Shown piece by piece: positions 53,781 through 63,436 of a stretch of DNA of 64,000 nucleotides (its first letter is position 1; the number at the start of each line of letters is the position of its first letter). The notes under the pieces are model-generated. The model saw only the letters and a program-made list of their open reading frames with translations. It did no database searches and was not told the DNA's origin. The DNA comes from DATFTE01 sp963840665. Its GTDB lineage: Bacteria; Acidobacteriota; Terriglobia; Terriglobales; Acidobacteriaceae. Where the stretch lies: positions 597,592 through 661,591 of the forward strand of contig CAWIZO010000005.1 in NCBI GenBank assembly GCA_963840665.1, read 5' to 3'. Made by a program: the position numbers and the translations under genes.

Positions 53781-56243
53781 TTACACCGGCGGGCCTGGGG
53801 GCGCTCCTGATCCCTTTACTTTCGGCGTGTTCTGTTTGGGGTTTTGCAGGAATAGAATGATTTCGTGATCGAGTCTTTCGAGCGCCGCGTTCTGCGCGCT
53901 TCCCTTCTTCGCGGCGGCTTGCACTTCACGTACTCCTGCCAATGCGGCCGATCGCACTTCGGCGGTCGCGTCATCATCGGCAGCTAGGATCATTAAGCGC
54001 TCGGCAATTTCGGTTTGGACCACGCTTGACAGATCTTCGGGGCCTCTGGTCGAAGGAAATCCCGTACTTACTAACTGCGAAATGACCATACTTGGCGAGA
54101 GTGCATTCTTCTCGACGTGAGAGATCACGGCGAGGCGCTGCATGCGTTTCGGCTCGAGCAATCCGCCGACGACGATTTCCGCAACCGAGCGTGCGCCGTC
54201 CTGCGGACTGAATAAGTAGCCCGCGGACGAGTTGAACTGTTCGGGATCGCGATCACGATTTTCGGTGGGGGCGAGCATCTTCCACAAAGATGGGGGCACA
54301 TCCAACGAAGCAGGGGTCAACGTTTGCAACATCAGTCGCAACGCTTCCTTCTGGCTGTCAGCGGGCCAGACGCTGATGGGAGTTTGCCCATCACCAGCGA
54401 GAGACGGAGGTATTTTTGCGCTTCCGACAACATTGATCGCAGCTCCCAGCGCGTAACGATGGAATAGATAGACGAGCGGAAAGCGCGACGACAGCATCGA
54501 ATTCGGCTCTCCGTAGCGCAGCATTTGCGGGCCATAGTGGGCGAGTAGCGCATCGCGAACCGGAATCACCGTCTTTAACCAGGTCACGGGATCAGGCCCA
54601 TCGTCGTAGGCATTCCAGCGCGGGTCTTCGTAGTTTCCCCAGACCACTCCTTTCGCGATCGAGCCCTTCACGATGGCCTCGAGGCGCGCTTTGTCTTGAT
54701 CGACGGAATCTCCGGGCTTTGCCTGGCTGTATCCCCACTCGATGGCGAAGCGGTCGTAGCTACCGGTGCCCTTCATGTAAGCATCGGAGAGATCAGCGGT
54801 GCCGTCGGGGCGAATCTTCACGCGAGGAGCAAAGTAGTCCATCACTGATCCGCGATCGAAGGTGCTGGCGACGAAGTTGTGCTCGAGGCCGAGCACGTGT
54901 CCCATTTCATGACAGGTCAGCAGAGCGAGACGGTTGATCATGATCTGCTCGTCGCTGATCTCGGGATCCATGTTGTCGAACGCGGCGAAGGCATCGAGGC
55001 CGGGCTCGTCGTTTCCTTTTCCGGAGGGCATAGTCGCTTGCCAATAATTATTCGCGGTGCGCATGCGATGCGAATCGAGTTGCACGACCGAGTGAATGAT
55101 TTCTCCGCTGCGGGGATCGACGTGGCTTTGGCCGACAGACCATCCCCGGCCGGAGCGGTTCGTCCATTGAATTGAGGGATAGCGAATGTCGAGCGGACTC
55201 GCACCTTCAGGTAGATCTTCCACGCGAATGGCGTCTTTGAATCCGGCTTGTTCGAAGGCAGCATTCCACCAGAGAGCGCCGCGACGCGCGGCCGACCGAA
55301 CAGGCTCAGGAATCGCGCGGTCAAGATAGAAGACCAGCGGCTTCACTGGCTCGCTTAGCGCTGCGTTGGGATCTTTCTTTTCGAGACGCCAGCGGCTGAT
55401 GAACTCACGATTGATGGAGCGGTCGTAGGGCTGAGAGAAATCCTGGAAGCTTTCGCCGAAGAAACCGACTCGGATGTCTTGCTCACGGGGCGTGTAACCC
55501 GGTGCCGGCAAGGCGACAAATGAATGATGTTCGTGAACGCTGAGGGTGTGCGGATCGGGTTGGTTGAGATCGCTCTCGCCGTCGCTGGTGAAGGTGAGCA
55601 GGGCTTCGACTTCAGTGTTGAGCGGAAAGGTTCCGGTGTAATCAAGATCGATGATGCTGCGTTCGGAATCGAGTCGCCAACTGGCGGAGTCGGAGGATTG
55701 TCCGCGAATCACCGTGCCACCGACAGCGCGCGAGGGATGTCGAAGTTGAGAAAGCAGATCAAAAGCGTCGCGATAGAGCAGCGGATTTGCATTCACCAGA
55801 AGCCTGCCATCCTGCTCGGCTTCCACCGGAAGCGACGCTAGTATCGAGACCGGGAAGCTTCGATCGATGGAATGCTTAAGATCCGGGCTGCCATTCGTGG
55901 CGCGAAAGCTAGTGTTCTCTTTGATGACGAGAACCTTCATTCCAGCGCGCCGCAGGCGGCAGAGGGACGACGCTCCGAACGAGCTGCGATCCGCAAACAT
56001 TTCCGTCGATCCGATGCCGCTGCCGAGAGCGGTGAAGTAGAGAAATTCGCGATCGAGGGCGGCGGGGTTCAATTCGAGGAGGAACTCGCCTTTCTTGTCG
56101 TCCCAATAATAAGGAAAGAACCCGTCTTTCTTCTGCAGGCCCACGATGCGCGCGGGCAGGCCAGACGGCTGCGGCGGATTCTCCGCTTGATTCAGGACGC
56201 AGCAGGAAACAACCAGAAGAACAAGGCAGGCGGCTCTTTTCAT
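53781..56243 (-). CDS. Zinc-dependent metalloprotease with DUF5117/DUF5118-type domains
   Basis: 820 aa from the ATG at 56243 (MKRAACLVLLVVSCCVLNQA signal peptide). The extended zinc motif HEMGHVLGLEHN (about residue 445) places it in the metzincin-like M10-related DUF5117 family; the preceding segment GWSVGQSHVDPRSGEIIHSV is typical. A long N-terminal beta-rich domain (DUF5118/5117) and a C-terminal helical domain ending GSGAPPGPPV flank it. It is predicted to be secreted to the periplasm. Substrate unknown. Divergent from the UPF0047 gene. Confidence 0.87.
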   Translation of the reverse strand: MKRAACLVLLVVSCCVLNQAENPPQPSGLPARIVGLQKKDGFFPYYWDDKKGEFLLELNPAALDREFLYFTALGSGIGSTEMFADRSSFGASSLCRLRRAGMKVLVIKENTSFRATNGSPDLKHSIDRSFPVSILASLPVEAEQDGRLLVNANPLLYRDAFDLLSQLRHPSRAVGGTVIRGQSSDSASWRLDSERSIIDLDYTGTFPLNTEVEALLTFTSDGESDLNQPDPHTLSVHEHHSFVALPAPGYTPREQDIRVGFFGESFQDFSQPYDRSINREFISRWRLEKKDPNAALSEPVKPLVFYLDRAIPEPVRSAARRGALWWNAAFEQAGFKDAIRVEDLPEGASPLDIRYPSIQWTNRSGRGWSVGQSHVDPRSGEIIHSVVQLDSHRMRTANNYWQATMPSGKGNDEPGLDAFAAFDNMDPEISDEQIMINRLALLTCHEMGHVLGLEHNFVASTFDRGSVMDYFAPRVKIRPDGTADLSDAYMKGTGSYDRFAIEWGYSQAKPGDSVDQDKARLEAIVKGSIAKGVVWGNYEDPRWNAYDDGPDPVTWLKTVIPVRDALLAHYGPQMLRYGEPNSMLSSRFPLVYLFHRYALGAAINVVGSAKIPPSLAGDGQTPISVWPADSQKEALRLMLQTLTPASLDVPPSLWKMLAPTENRDRDPEQFNSSAGYLFSPQDGARSVAEIVVGGLLEPKRMQRLAVISHVEKNALSPSMVISQLVSTGFPSTRGPEDLSSVVQTEIAERLMILAADDDATAEVRSAALAGVREVQAAAKKGSAQNAALERLDHEIILFLQNPKQNTPKVKGSGAPPGPPV

Positions 56244-56322
56244 AAGCCTTGTTTTATACATCATGGGTGGATAGTCATCCAAGCAACTCGACGGCTTTCG
56301 ATGAGTCTCTTAGACTGGACGC

Positions 56323-56712
56323 ATGCGGCGCATCACGATCAAAACTCGCAAGAAGCGCGAAGTGATTGACATCACAGAGCGCGTGGAGAAAACGCTGGCC
56401 GGCGCGTCGACCGGCATCTGCAATCTGCTGGTGCTTCACACTACGGCAGCGTTAACGACCGCTGATCTCGATCCGGGCACCGATCTTGACATGCTCGATG
56501 CCTTCGAGGCTCTGATCCCCAAACTTGCGTACCGGCATCCGCATAACCCGCAACATGTGCCTGACCACATCCTGTCGGCATTAATTGGGACATCATTGGC
56601 ATTGCCATTCGAAAACGAAAAGTTGGTGCTCGGCACATGGCAGCGGGTGGTACTGATCGAGCTTGACGGTCCGCGAGAGCGCGTTGTAGTGGTAACAATC
56701 ACGCCGGAGTAG
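56323..56712 (+). CDS. UPF0047 family (YjbQ) protein
   Basis: 129 aa. Family motifs GICNLLVLHTTAALTTADLD, the HNPQHVPDHILSALIGTSL segment with conserved histidines, LGTWQRVVLIELDGPRERVV. The fold is a trimeric beta-barrel with bound metal; E. coli YjbQ shows weak thiamine-phosphate synthase activity. Complete. Confidence 0.93.
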   Translation: MRRITIKTRKKREVIDITERVEKTLAGASTGICNLLVLHTTAALTTADLDPGTDLDMLDAFEALIPKLAYRHPHNPQHVPDHILSALIGTSLALPFENEKLVLGTWQRVVLIELDGPRERVVVVTITPE

Positions 56713-56784
56713 ACAACGGTCGAGGAGAAAGCCGCTGCTTCCGAGTCGTTCCCCGACCGGGTATGATGGAAACATCGAAGGCTG

Positions 56785-56874
56785 GGAGAGGTGGCCGAGT
56801 GGTTGATGGCTCCGGTCTTGAAAACCGGCATACCTGAAAAGGTATCGGGGGTTCGAATCCCTCCCTCTCCGCCA
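56785..56874 (+). tRNA. tRNA-Ser (anticodon UGA)
   Basis: 90 nt including an encoded CCA end. Acceptor GGAGAGG/CCTCTCC, a D-arm beginning TGGCCGAGTGGTTGATGGC, anticodon stem CCGGT/ACCGG with loop CTTGAAA (anticodon TGA at 56819-56821), long variable arm ATACCTGAAAAGGTATC and GTTCGAATC in the T-loop. The long variable arm confirms a class II serine tRNA. Its 3' end faces an integrase gene. Confidence 0.96.
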
Positions 56875-56971
56875 GACCTTTAATTTCTGCTATTTACAGC
56901 ACGTGACTACCAACTGACTACCAAATTCAAAGCATTTTGCTCCCGGCGCGGTATTAAGCACCGGAGGCAGC

Positions 56972-58147
56972 ATGGCAGTCACTCTTTATCGCCAGGTCGG
57001 CAGAGGCGAAGCTCGGCGCTACACGAAAGTTAACCTCGGACCTGGGCGCCGACCAATCGATCTCGCAGGTCCTTATTTCCTCAGGTACTCGCTTCCAAAT
57101 GGCACCCGCCCGTGGGAACCAGTTGGCGGTGACCTCGAAGCGGCAATCGATGCCCAAAAGCAGAAACAGGCGTACTTCGATGCACTTGATGCAGGCGTCC
57201 CGATTGCGGCAGAGCGGGAAGAATCCAGCAGAATGAAAATCGCGGATGCAGTTTCTCAGTGGCTGGCTGAGCTTCGAATATTTCAGGGCAAAGACCAGCA
57301 GGGCAAAAGCGAAAAAACGTTGCGGGCTTACAACTACCGTCTCGGATTCTTTCTCGATTTCACGGCGCAGCAAAACCTGCGGTTCCTCGACGAGATTGAC
57401 CGCCGTCAGCTTCTGCGCTATGTGAAGTTCCTTCGGGACCACGACAGCGATTTTGATGACCGCACGGTCCACAACATCTTCGAAACGCTGAATACGTGGC
57501 TACGGACTCGAGACATTTTTATTGCTGGCAAGATTCTGGCAGAACTCGACTACGCTGAGAAACCGCCAAAGCCGTACACAAAGGACGAGCTCGATGCACT
57601 TTTTGCGGCTATGGATGACGAAGAGAAGTTGCTTTACGGTCTGATTCTGAATTCTGGCGTTCGGGATGCCGAGATGCAGAATACTGAATACGCCGACTTC
57701 AACTGGGGGAAATATACTCTGCATGTACAACCGAAACCATGGCGTAATTTCCGACTGAAGGGCAAGAAGAAAAAGAAATCGGCTAAAGACCGATTCGTTC
57801 CGATTCCTGCCAAGCTAGTGCGCAAAATCAAGGAACGAATGGAACAGCGCAATGCCCAGCCGCACGATTTGGTGTTTCCAAATAGCAAGAGCAAACCTGA
57901 CGGACACTTCCTACGAAAGCTGAAGGTTGTAGCCATGAGAGCCAGTGTAGAGGATGCCGAACTTCACCGCTTCCGAAAGACCTATGCCGATACGCTGCAT
58001 GAAGAGGGCGTCTCAGTGAACACCATTCGAAAACGGCTTGGGCATGAGTCGCTGGATGTAACGCTCAGATATCTCAAAGGCAAGGATGCTGAATCGGAAG
58101 AAGCTCAGGAATATGCGAACAGCAGCAGCCTTGCACTGTACATATAA
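56972..58147 (+). CDS. Tyrosine recombinase (phage-type integrase)
   Basis: 391 aa, GGAGG-like CCGGAGGCAGC ahead of the ATG. An N-terminal arm-type and SAM-like core-binding region (about 85-200) precedes the catalytic domain with R231 (SGVRDAEM), H332-R335 (LHRFRKTYADTLHEEGVSVN), H358 (LGHESLDVTLRY) and the nucleophile Y367. All five residues are present. It lies 97 bases after tRNA-Ser with which it presumably integrates. The window carries no second copy of the tRNA end, so the far attachment site must lie elsewhere. Confidence 0.93.
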   Translation: MAVTLYRQVGRGEARRYTKVNLGPGRRPIDLAGPYFLRYSLPNGTRPWEPVGGDLEAAIDAQKQKQAYFDALDAGVPIAAEREESSRMKIADAVSQWLAELRIFQGKDQQGKSEKTLRAYNYRLGFFLDFTAQQNLRFLDEIDRRQLLRYVKFLRDHDSDFDDRTVHNIFETLNTWLRTRDIFIAGKILAELDYAEKPPKPYTKDELDALFAAMDDEEKLLYGLILNSGVRDAEMQNTEYADFNWGKYTLHVQPKPWRNFRLKGKKKKKSAKDRFVPIPAKLVRKIKERMEQRNAQPHDLVFPNSKSKPDGHFLRKLKVVAMRASVEDAELHRFRKTYADTLHEEGVSVNTIRKRLGHESLDVTLRYLKGKDAESEEAQEYANSSSLALYI

Positions 58148-58991
58148 GTACCAAACACACGACCAAACGGCAGGTACGTCAGCAGCTGGCCGGCCGTAAC
58201 CCAGGTGCGACCGGCTCACAGCATCATTCGGTATCGAGAGGGGGAATCTACTCTCACAGTTCAAAAGGGCAGCTTGATCTCGAGGAAAAACAAGAATCCG
58301 TTTCAGGCGGTTGGACGTCAGTGGGCGCCCACGGTTGTGGTTTGGAGTTGCCCCACGAAATGATAGTTAGCCCGGCGAGGGAACTGCGGCGATGGCACTT
58401 AGCCGCTGGCGCGGGAAGTGCTGAAAAGGCGTTTGAAGGGTAGAGCGGATGTAGCAAGGACTGCCCCGATGGTCGGCACGGGCACTGAATCCGTTGGCGC
58501 GTGTACGCATGTAAGCGAATGGATCGTAGCCTCCCTAGCCTGCAATCCCGGCACGGCTGGGCGGCTGGGACTGATCTTTTCTGATTTTCGTCGTCTCTTT
58601 CTACGCGCTTCCCGTATTGGTGCTCTGGGATGTGATTCTCTTCAAGCTTTCTTCCGCCTAAGAAATTTGAGCCTGTTTCCGGGCCATTTCAAACACTCGG
58701 CGTCAATAAGAGCTAGTCCGCATAAAGGCAATTCACCTGTCTCAGGCGGGACTTGAGTGTAATCGCCTTCCATGAGAAGGCCGGTCGGAGTCAGGAGGAT
58801 TCGTTGTTGTTTTTCATAAGAAGAGCTTTCATTTTTGCGGACCAAAAGCCGATGGTGCTCGATGCTCCAAGTACGTATCTCTCATGGATACCCAATGCAA
58901 GATCCTGAAGTCAGGTTTTGGCGAACGACAAGTTCATGTGATTTCTCCGATCGACACCATGGCGTATCGTGAACCTTTCCAAGGTCAACCC
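58148..58991. other. Sparse region after the integrase
   Basis: No gene that I can defend. One short minus-strand frame at 58642-58845 (67 codons, containing LLMEGDYTQVPPETGELPL) has protein-like composition but no ribosome site and no recognised family; it may be a relic. Otherwise no repeat or RNA is evident. Confidence 0.35.
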
Positions 58992-59795
58992 TCAAGACTC
59001 GTTCGCGTTCGCCTGGTCCAGGCGCTTGCGAAAATTCTTTGCCCAGGTGCGAAATGCGGCCTCGATGTCGCCCCACTTTTTATAAGCGTTGAGCCCGCTG
59101 AACCATCTGCGACCGCCCTTGCCCGTGACGAATGCCGCCATGCGCTCTCCGGATACAGAATCGAGCATTTCCCCTTCAATGGAGACCTTGCCCACACTAA
59201 GCCGGGGCACCAGGAGGCTTGCTCCTGGAGCAACTGCTACCGAAGCGGCAGTTGCACCCGCTTTTAAGGCTGCATTTTTCTTGCCACCTGTGGGTTCCAC
59301 GTTAGTGATCGCGAGGCGCACGTCCAAAACACCCGGTCCCGGCTCAGTTACAACCTCGTAACGGTCGGAGCTCATGAGTTCGTCTGTAATGGCGTCAGCG
59401 AAGTAGCGAGCCAAGCGATCCAGATCATCCGGATCGATACCACGGTCTTCTGCCTCGGGGAGCAAGTAGATAGTGATGGGCTCGATGAGGAACTTGTGGT
59501 ACGTCTTCAGGACGTCTTTATTTTTTTCATAGATCAGTAAATCTCCGTTCTTCGGATCAGGGTAGAGTCCGGAATAATCCTCTAAGAAGCCGGAAACCCT
59601 CTTTGAAGGTTGATCTTCCTGCTCCTTAGCCGACTCTTGAGCTTGTGTCATGACGCCAAGTAGAAGCAACGAACTACCCAGAAGACTCAGCCAAAAGAGG
59701 TGAGGCACCGAAAGCCAGCAAGTGGCGTGGCGGATGCGTTTCGGCGCGATGCCCCGTTCCCACGACAGTGCGGTTGAAGGATGTTGGTTAGACAT
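58992..59795 (-). CDS. DUF3313-like secreted protein
   Basis: 267 aa from the ATG at 59795 (MSNQHPSTALSWERGIAPKR), seven bases after GGGAGAA. An unusually late hydrophobic segment (about residues 35-55, LFWLSLLGSSLLLLGVMTQA) acts as signal or anchor. Then SGFLEDYSGLYPDPKNGDLL and FLIEPITIYLLPEAE, DAITDELMSSDRYEVVTEPG match the DUF3313 family of envelope lipoproteins; here no lipobox cysteine follows the hydrophobic segment. A GxG-rich stretch (ALKAGATAASVAVAPGASLL) follows. Function unknown. Confidence 0.8.
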   Translation of the reverse strand: MSNQHPSTALSWERGIAPKRIRHATCWLSVPHLFWLSLLGSSLLLLGVMTQAQESAKEQEDQPSKRVSGFLEDYSGLYPDPKNGDLLIYEKNKDVLKTYHKFLIEPITIYLLPEAEDRGIDPDDLDRLARYFADAITDELMSSDRYEVVTEPGPGVLDVRLAITNVEPTGGKKNAALKAGATAASVAVAPGASLLVPRLSVGKVSIEGEMLDSVSGERMAAFVTGKGGRRWFSGLNAYKKWGDIEAAFRTWAKNFRKRLDQANANES

Positions 59796-59873
59796 AGCTC
59801 GATTCTCCCGCAACTACTCTGTGTCTTTTTGCCATTGGTTGTCGCCTAGCAAAACTCCTAGCTCCGCAAGCGC

Positions 59874-60130
59874 TTGGGTGGGGTTGAGCCAGTGATGGGA
59901 GCGCGCTTCTGGCTGAATCTAAAGAAAGGCTGGTTCGCGATGCTGAAGGGCGATGCCGACGGTTTTGGCGGCGGATCAAACGTCACCTGGCAGATCTACT
60001 CCAGCGCCGGAAATTCAAGCAGCAATATTCCCCAGTTTGTTGGCTATCGCCACTTGAGTGTCGATCACATAGATGGCGGCTTTGCCTTCGACGCGGCCAT
60101 GAGTGGGACGCTCCGAAGGATTTACTATAA
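59874..60130 (+). pseudogene. Fragment of an outer-membrane beta-barrel protein
   Basis: The frame contains VMGARFWLNLKKGWFAMLKG, DADGFGGGSNVTWQIYSSAG and VGYRHLSVDHIDGGFAFDAA, then MSGTLRR. This is the end pattern of small acidobacterial/proteobacterial outer-membrane barrel proteins (GDxGGFGxGSxxTWQ, GYRxLxVDY...GGFxxDxxMSGPxxG). It has no start codon of its own and runs into unrelated sequence after MSG, so it is a relic of a longer gene. Confidence 0.55.
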
Positions 60131-60245
60131 GGTTCTGGTAATTCAACGCCACTGGGCCGGCCACCGATTACTCGAAGTGCTCCGAGATAAGCTCTGCGTG
60201 CCAACGATAAATCGGAAACACCTCGTATTACTGAAGACCCAAGCT

Positions 60246-61304
60246 TCAGAACTTCCAGCCTAAAGCGGTAGTGATTCCCACATCGTTTCGTGGAGCGTTG
60301 ATCGGTGGACGACTGTCGAAATTCTCATAGAGGCTGAAGTCCCAGAAAAGGTGCCTCACTACCTCGATGCGAAGATTCGATTGCGTGCTGAGGCGCACCC
60401 GCCCAGGATCGGTTAGGCTGGGGAAAACCACTGCATTCGAACTAATGTCCATGGTTCTGAAACGGAAGGTAGAAAACGCAAGGCCCAGAAAGGACTCACC
60501 ATTGCTGCGTATAGGCTCAATGCCCGCCTCAGGAAAATAGTTTTCGTGAGTGTAAACCATACCACCGAGTGCCATCAGGGAGGTTTTATCCGTTCGTATC
60601 AGCCGTCTGCCTAGGCCGCCACCGTATGTGGTACGAAGATTCAGACGCTGCCGATCGCTCTTCAGCGCGTCGAAAAGGCCGGCATAAAGCCAGTTCTGTG
60701 TCAGCATCCTTGTGAATTTTCCGTCGAACGTGTAACGGGCAGTGTTCGGGCCTTTGGATTGGGCGGTAATCTGCGAACTTGTACTTAAATCAATCGCGTA
60801 TACGGGGGCGTTGTAGGCGACGTCACCGGAAAGAGATGAAGTGGCCTGGCTATTGTCTCCGGTAAAGCTGAAACCATAATCGATCGAACCAGTCAATTGC
60901 TTCCAGAAACTGCCTTCCCGCTGCTGGATCGTGATTATCTCGAGCTGCGATACTTTCAAACTCGCTGCGTCGGAGATAATTCGAAACTCGCTCTTCGTTG
61001 CCTTCTCTCCTCCGATTTTCTCAATACGGCCTGCATAACGGCGCCCGTCAGCCAGCGCCACGATGAATTTGTCTTGACTCTCCAGTCGCTCGACGCGATT
61101 CCAGTCCAGGCGGACCGACTGGGTCATGTACTCGGACTTAAAGGAGAGTTCGCCGTTTTGCAGCCCCCTGATCTCACCCGTGAGGCGGTCCCCATTCTTC
61201 ATCACGACCACGTCATCCTTGCGCTTTGCCAGCGAGGGCTGGACGACAGCAATCAGCAGCAACGCTGTGTAGGCGAATCCTGCTGCATATTGAAAGGGGC
61301 GCAA
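60246..61304 (-). CDS. DUF481 family outer-membrane protein
   Basis: 352 aa from a TTG preceded by GGAG. Signal peptide (YTALLLIAVVQPSLAKRKDD), the N-terminal KNGDRLTGEIRGLQNGELSF domain, and the DUF481 beta-barrel starting at GSIDYGFSFTGDNSQATSSL and ending ITTALGWKF with the aromatic C-terminus of a barrel protein. YdiY of E. coli is a relative. Its role is unknown; neighbours are other envelope proteins and fragments. Confidence 0.82.
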   Translation of the reverse strand: MRPFQYAAGFAYTALLLIAVVQPSLAKRKDDVVVMKNGDRLTGEIRGLQNGELSFKSEYMTQSVRLDWNRVERLESQDKFIVALADGRRYAGRIEKIGGEKATKSEFRIISDAASLKVSQLEIITIQQREGSFWKQLTGSIDYGFSFTGDNSQATSSLSGDVAYNAPVYAIDLSTSSQITAQSKGPNTARYTFDGKFTRMLTQNWLYAGLFDALKSDRQRLNLRTTYGGGLGRRLIRTDKTSLMALGGMVYTHENYFPEAGIEPIRSNGESFLGLAFSTFRFRTMDISSNAVVFPSLTDPGRVRLSTQSNLRIEVVRHLFWDFSLYENFDSRPPINAPRNDVGITTALGWKF

Positions 61305-61403
61305 AGCAAATCTCCATTCTTCGGATCGGGGTAGAGTTCAGAATAGTTATCTGAGAAACCGGAACCCTTCCGTGAAGGTGTTCCGGATTCAGTGTCTTGA
61401 ACA

Positions 61404-61619
61404 TCATTCGCAAGGTTTCAATGTGATGTCGAAGTTCGGGCCAAATTGCCAGCGCTCCCGACCAGAATCCTGATCGACAGCATTTTGGGCCATAAAGAAT
61501 ATTCGATATTTTAGCGATAACGTCACATAGGCACCGGCTTTCGACAAAAAGTCATTCACCCTATTTTGCGAACGCACCGGAATCACGGTGGTGCCCAGCA
61601 GAACAATGAGTACTCCCAC
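61404..61619 (-). pseudogene. Probable C-terminal fragment of an outer-membrane protein
   Basis: 71 codons; the end YRIFFMAQNAVDQDSGRERW and QFGPNFDITLKP reads like the last strands of an alphaproteobacterial/acidobacterial porin-like barrel. There is no intact start or body upstream. Low certainty. Confidence 0.35.
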
Positions 61620-62112
61620 TTATCGGACAACCAGTCGCGCACCCGATTCATCATGCTGCTCCACCGTGTTCGAGGGTGCCATAAAGAATGGCCCTCGCGG
61701 GGCCGTTCTCGTTAGAAACGGAGCGAGAGACTACTTCTGACGCAATTCCTCTGGCTTTTCTTTCGCGTCACTTTCTCAGGATCCCGAGGGTCAACAACCG
61801 AGGGTCATCGTGACCGCAAGGTGCTCCGCGAAAGAGTACCCTCATTATCCTTGAACACGATCCCGTATTAGCCTGAGCCCTGCCTTCGCACCAGTCCGTG
61901 AGGCAGGTACGCTTGGCACTCAACTGAGCCGGAGGATTAATAGCATCGCAGCCGTTAAGTGTCCGCTTCGTATAGCGGCTCCCCAACTCGTGGCTCATGA
62001 GCACGTCCAGCAACTGTCCGACTCGGAGTGGGTCCAGGTTCATCAAGGGCCGCGTGCTGACTGATGCTGTTACCCCGACGCGAGCAAGAGTCCTTTGAAT
62101 GTATCGTGCGGT
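61620..62112. other. Gene-free stretch
   Basis: I see no convincing gene. It contains a hairpin GGCCCTCGCGGGGCC and nearby TCTCG...CGAGA arms (61691-61729). Possibly decayed mobile DNA. Confidence 0.35.
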
Positions 62113-62724
62113 CTACTTCGCGGAATATCCGCGAGCGTCCATGCAGGCGGAAAACGCCCGCTGGAAAAGGTCGAGTCCTTCCTTATGCGCCTGCAGGTCC
62201 TGTTCGCGTTCCTTCTCCAGTTGCGCCTTAGCCTGTGCGGCAGCTTTTTGCTGGGCTTGAGCATTTGCTGAACGTTGCGCCGCTCCGCCCCTCATCGTCC
62301 CTGCGACAGCGCCGGCTCCGGCGCCCTTGCCGGCACTGCCGCCGATAGCACCAATGGCTGCGCCTCCAGCAGCGCCCCTAGCTGCGCCTGCGACTCTCGC
62401 TCCTTTCACCTGGTCTGCATTCTCCGCCGCTTGCTTTTGGGCGGCCTGTACCTGCTCTGCGCTCGGTCCGTTCGGAGCTGGCCTCTGCGGATCAATCCCA
62501 GTGCGCTGCTTGGCCATGCCGTAACATTCGCTCTCATCCTTCAGCTGCTGGTCCGCATTTTGACCATTCTTGGGAAACGCAAACATGCCAATGCTCTGCG
62601 CGGGTGACCAGGCAGGCGCAACTTGTGGCGATGACGACGCATCTTGCTGGGCTGCTGCCGGCCCTCCTAGGCAAACTGCAAGGCCTAATGCAGCGACAAC
62701 ACCATTCCAATGGAATGACCTCAT
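62113..62724 (-). CDS. Glycine-zipper envelope protein
   Basis: 203 aa from the ATG at 62724, with a perfect GGAGG five bases ahead. Signal peptide ending AVCLGGPAAA, a QNADQQLKDESECYGMAKQR segment, then a glycine zipper (ARGAAGGAAIGAIGGSAGKG) that probably spans or lines a membrane, and a charged coiled-coil-like tail ending CMDARGYSAK. Two cysteines (ECYG, ACMD) flank the zipper. The layout matches YMGG-like glycine-zipper outer-membrane proteins. Confidence 0.8.
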   Translation of the reverse strand: MRSFHWNGVVAALGLAVCLGGPAAAQQDASSSPQVAPAWSPAQSIGMFAFPKNGQNADQQLKDESECYGMAKQRTGIDPQRPAPNGPSAEQVQAAQKQAAENADQVKGARVAGAARGAAGGAAIGAIGGSAGKGAGAGAVAGTMRGGAAQRSANAQAQQKAAAQAKAQLEKEREQDLQAHKEGLDLFQRAFSACMDARGYSAK

Positions 62725-62913
62725 ATTTCCTCCAAACCAAGATACCTCGCGACTCTTAACGACCCCATCTTTACAATAGGCGACCGGCCTTGGCGAATTT
62801 GTATGTACTTTACCTCGACCTATGATCGGCACAGACCAAGGGGTGAGAACACTCATGCCTATCAGCTTTCGAACTATGAGCTCGGACGGACGTTTACGGC
62901 TTTGATGTACTGA

Positions 62914-63436
62914 TTACCGTAGCTCTCGATCTCGTAGTGCCCTTTCTTCTATTGAACCGAATTTTGGCCGAACCATAATTTGGCCGATTCCTTCACCCTT
63001 ATCGTTCAACTTCAATTGCATGTATCCAAACGGATAGTCCCTAGTTCGTCCGCCACGATACAGCTCGACAAACGGCATATTGCGAGCCGTCACAACCGTT
63101 ACGATTGTGTCGGAACCGACTTGTTGCTTCCGGGCGACGGCAATCGCGTTGCCAACGCTGCCTGTCGGATTGATTCGACCTACGTCGAGTTTCTCCACGG
63201 CGCCGCGCAGCGCGTCAGGGCCCTTTTCTTTTAAAAGCACAGCTAGCTGGTCGACTTCGTCGTCAGTGGTGTATTGACTGACCCTAACGTTAAAGCCAGT
63301 CGACTTGCCCGACGCTGCCCCACCTGTTCCGATAGCCGTACCGCTGTATGCTTCCGGCTTCATTTGCGCCTCTTGGCACAAGAGGGGCGAGACCGATGAA
63401 AGCCACTCCTAAGATCAGCATGGTGACCTTTTTCAC
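62914..63436 (-). pseudogene. Secreted protein of unknown function with a frameshift
   Basis: A GTG at 63436 seven bases after AGGAGG opens a signal peptide (KKVTMLILGVAFIGLA). The frame then has to drop one base from the C4 run (GGGG, plus strand 63384-63387) to join the downstream 155-codon frame (LLCQEAQMKPEAYSGTAIG), which has no start signal of its own. Repaired length 173 aa. The downstream part holds DDEVDQLAVLLKEKGPDALR and NMPFVELYRGGRTRDYPFGY. No family recognised. Either a sequence error or a recent pseudogene. Confidence 0.6.

Noticed and set aside
61768..62046. 92-codon minus-strand frame in the 61.6-62.1 kb gap
   Set aside because: Protein-unlike composition with many Cys/Arg and no start signal.
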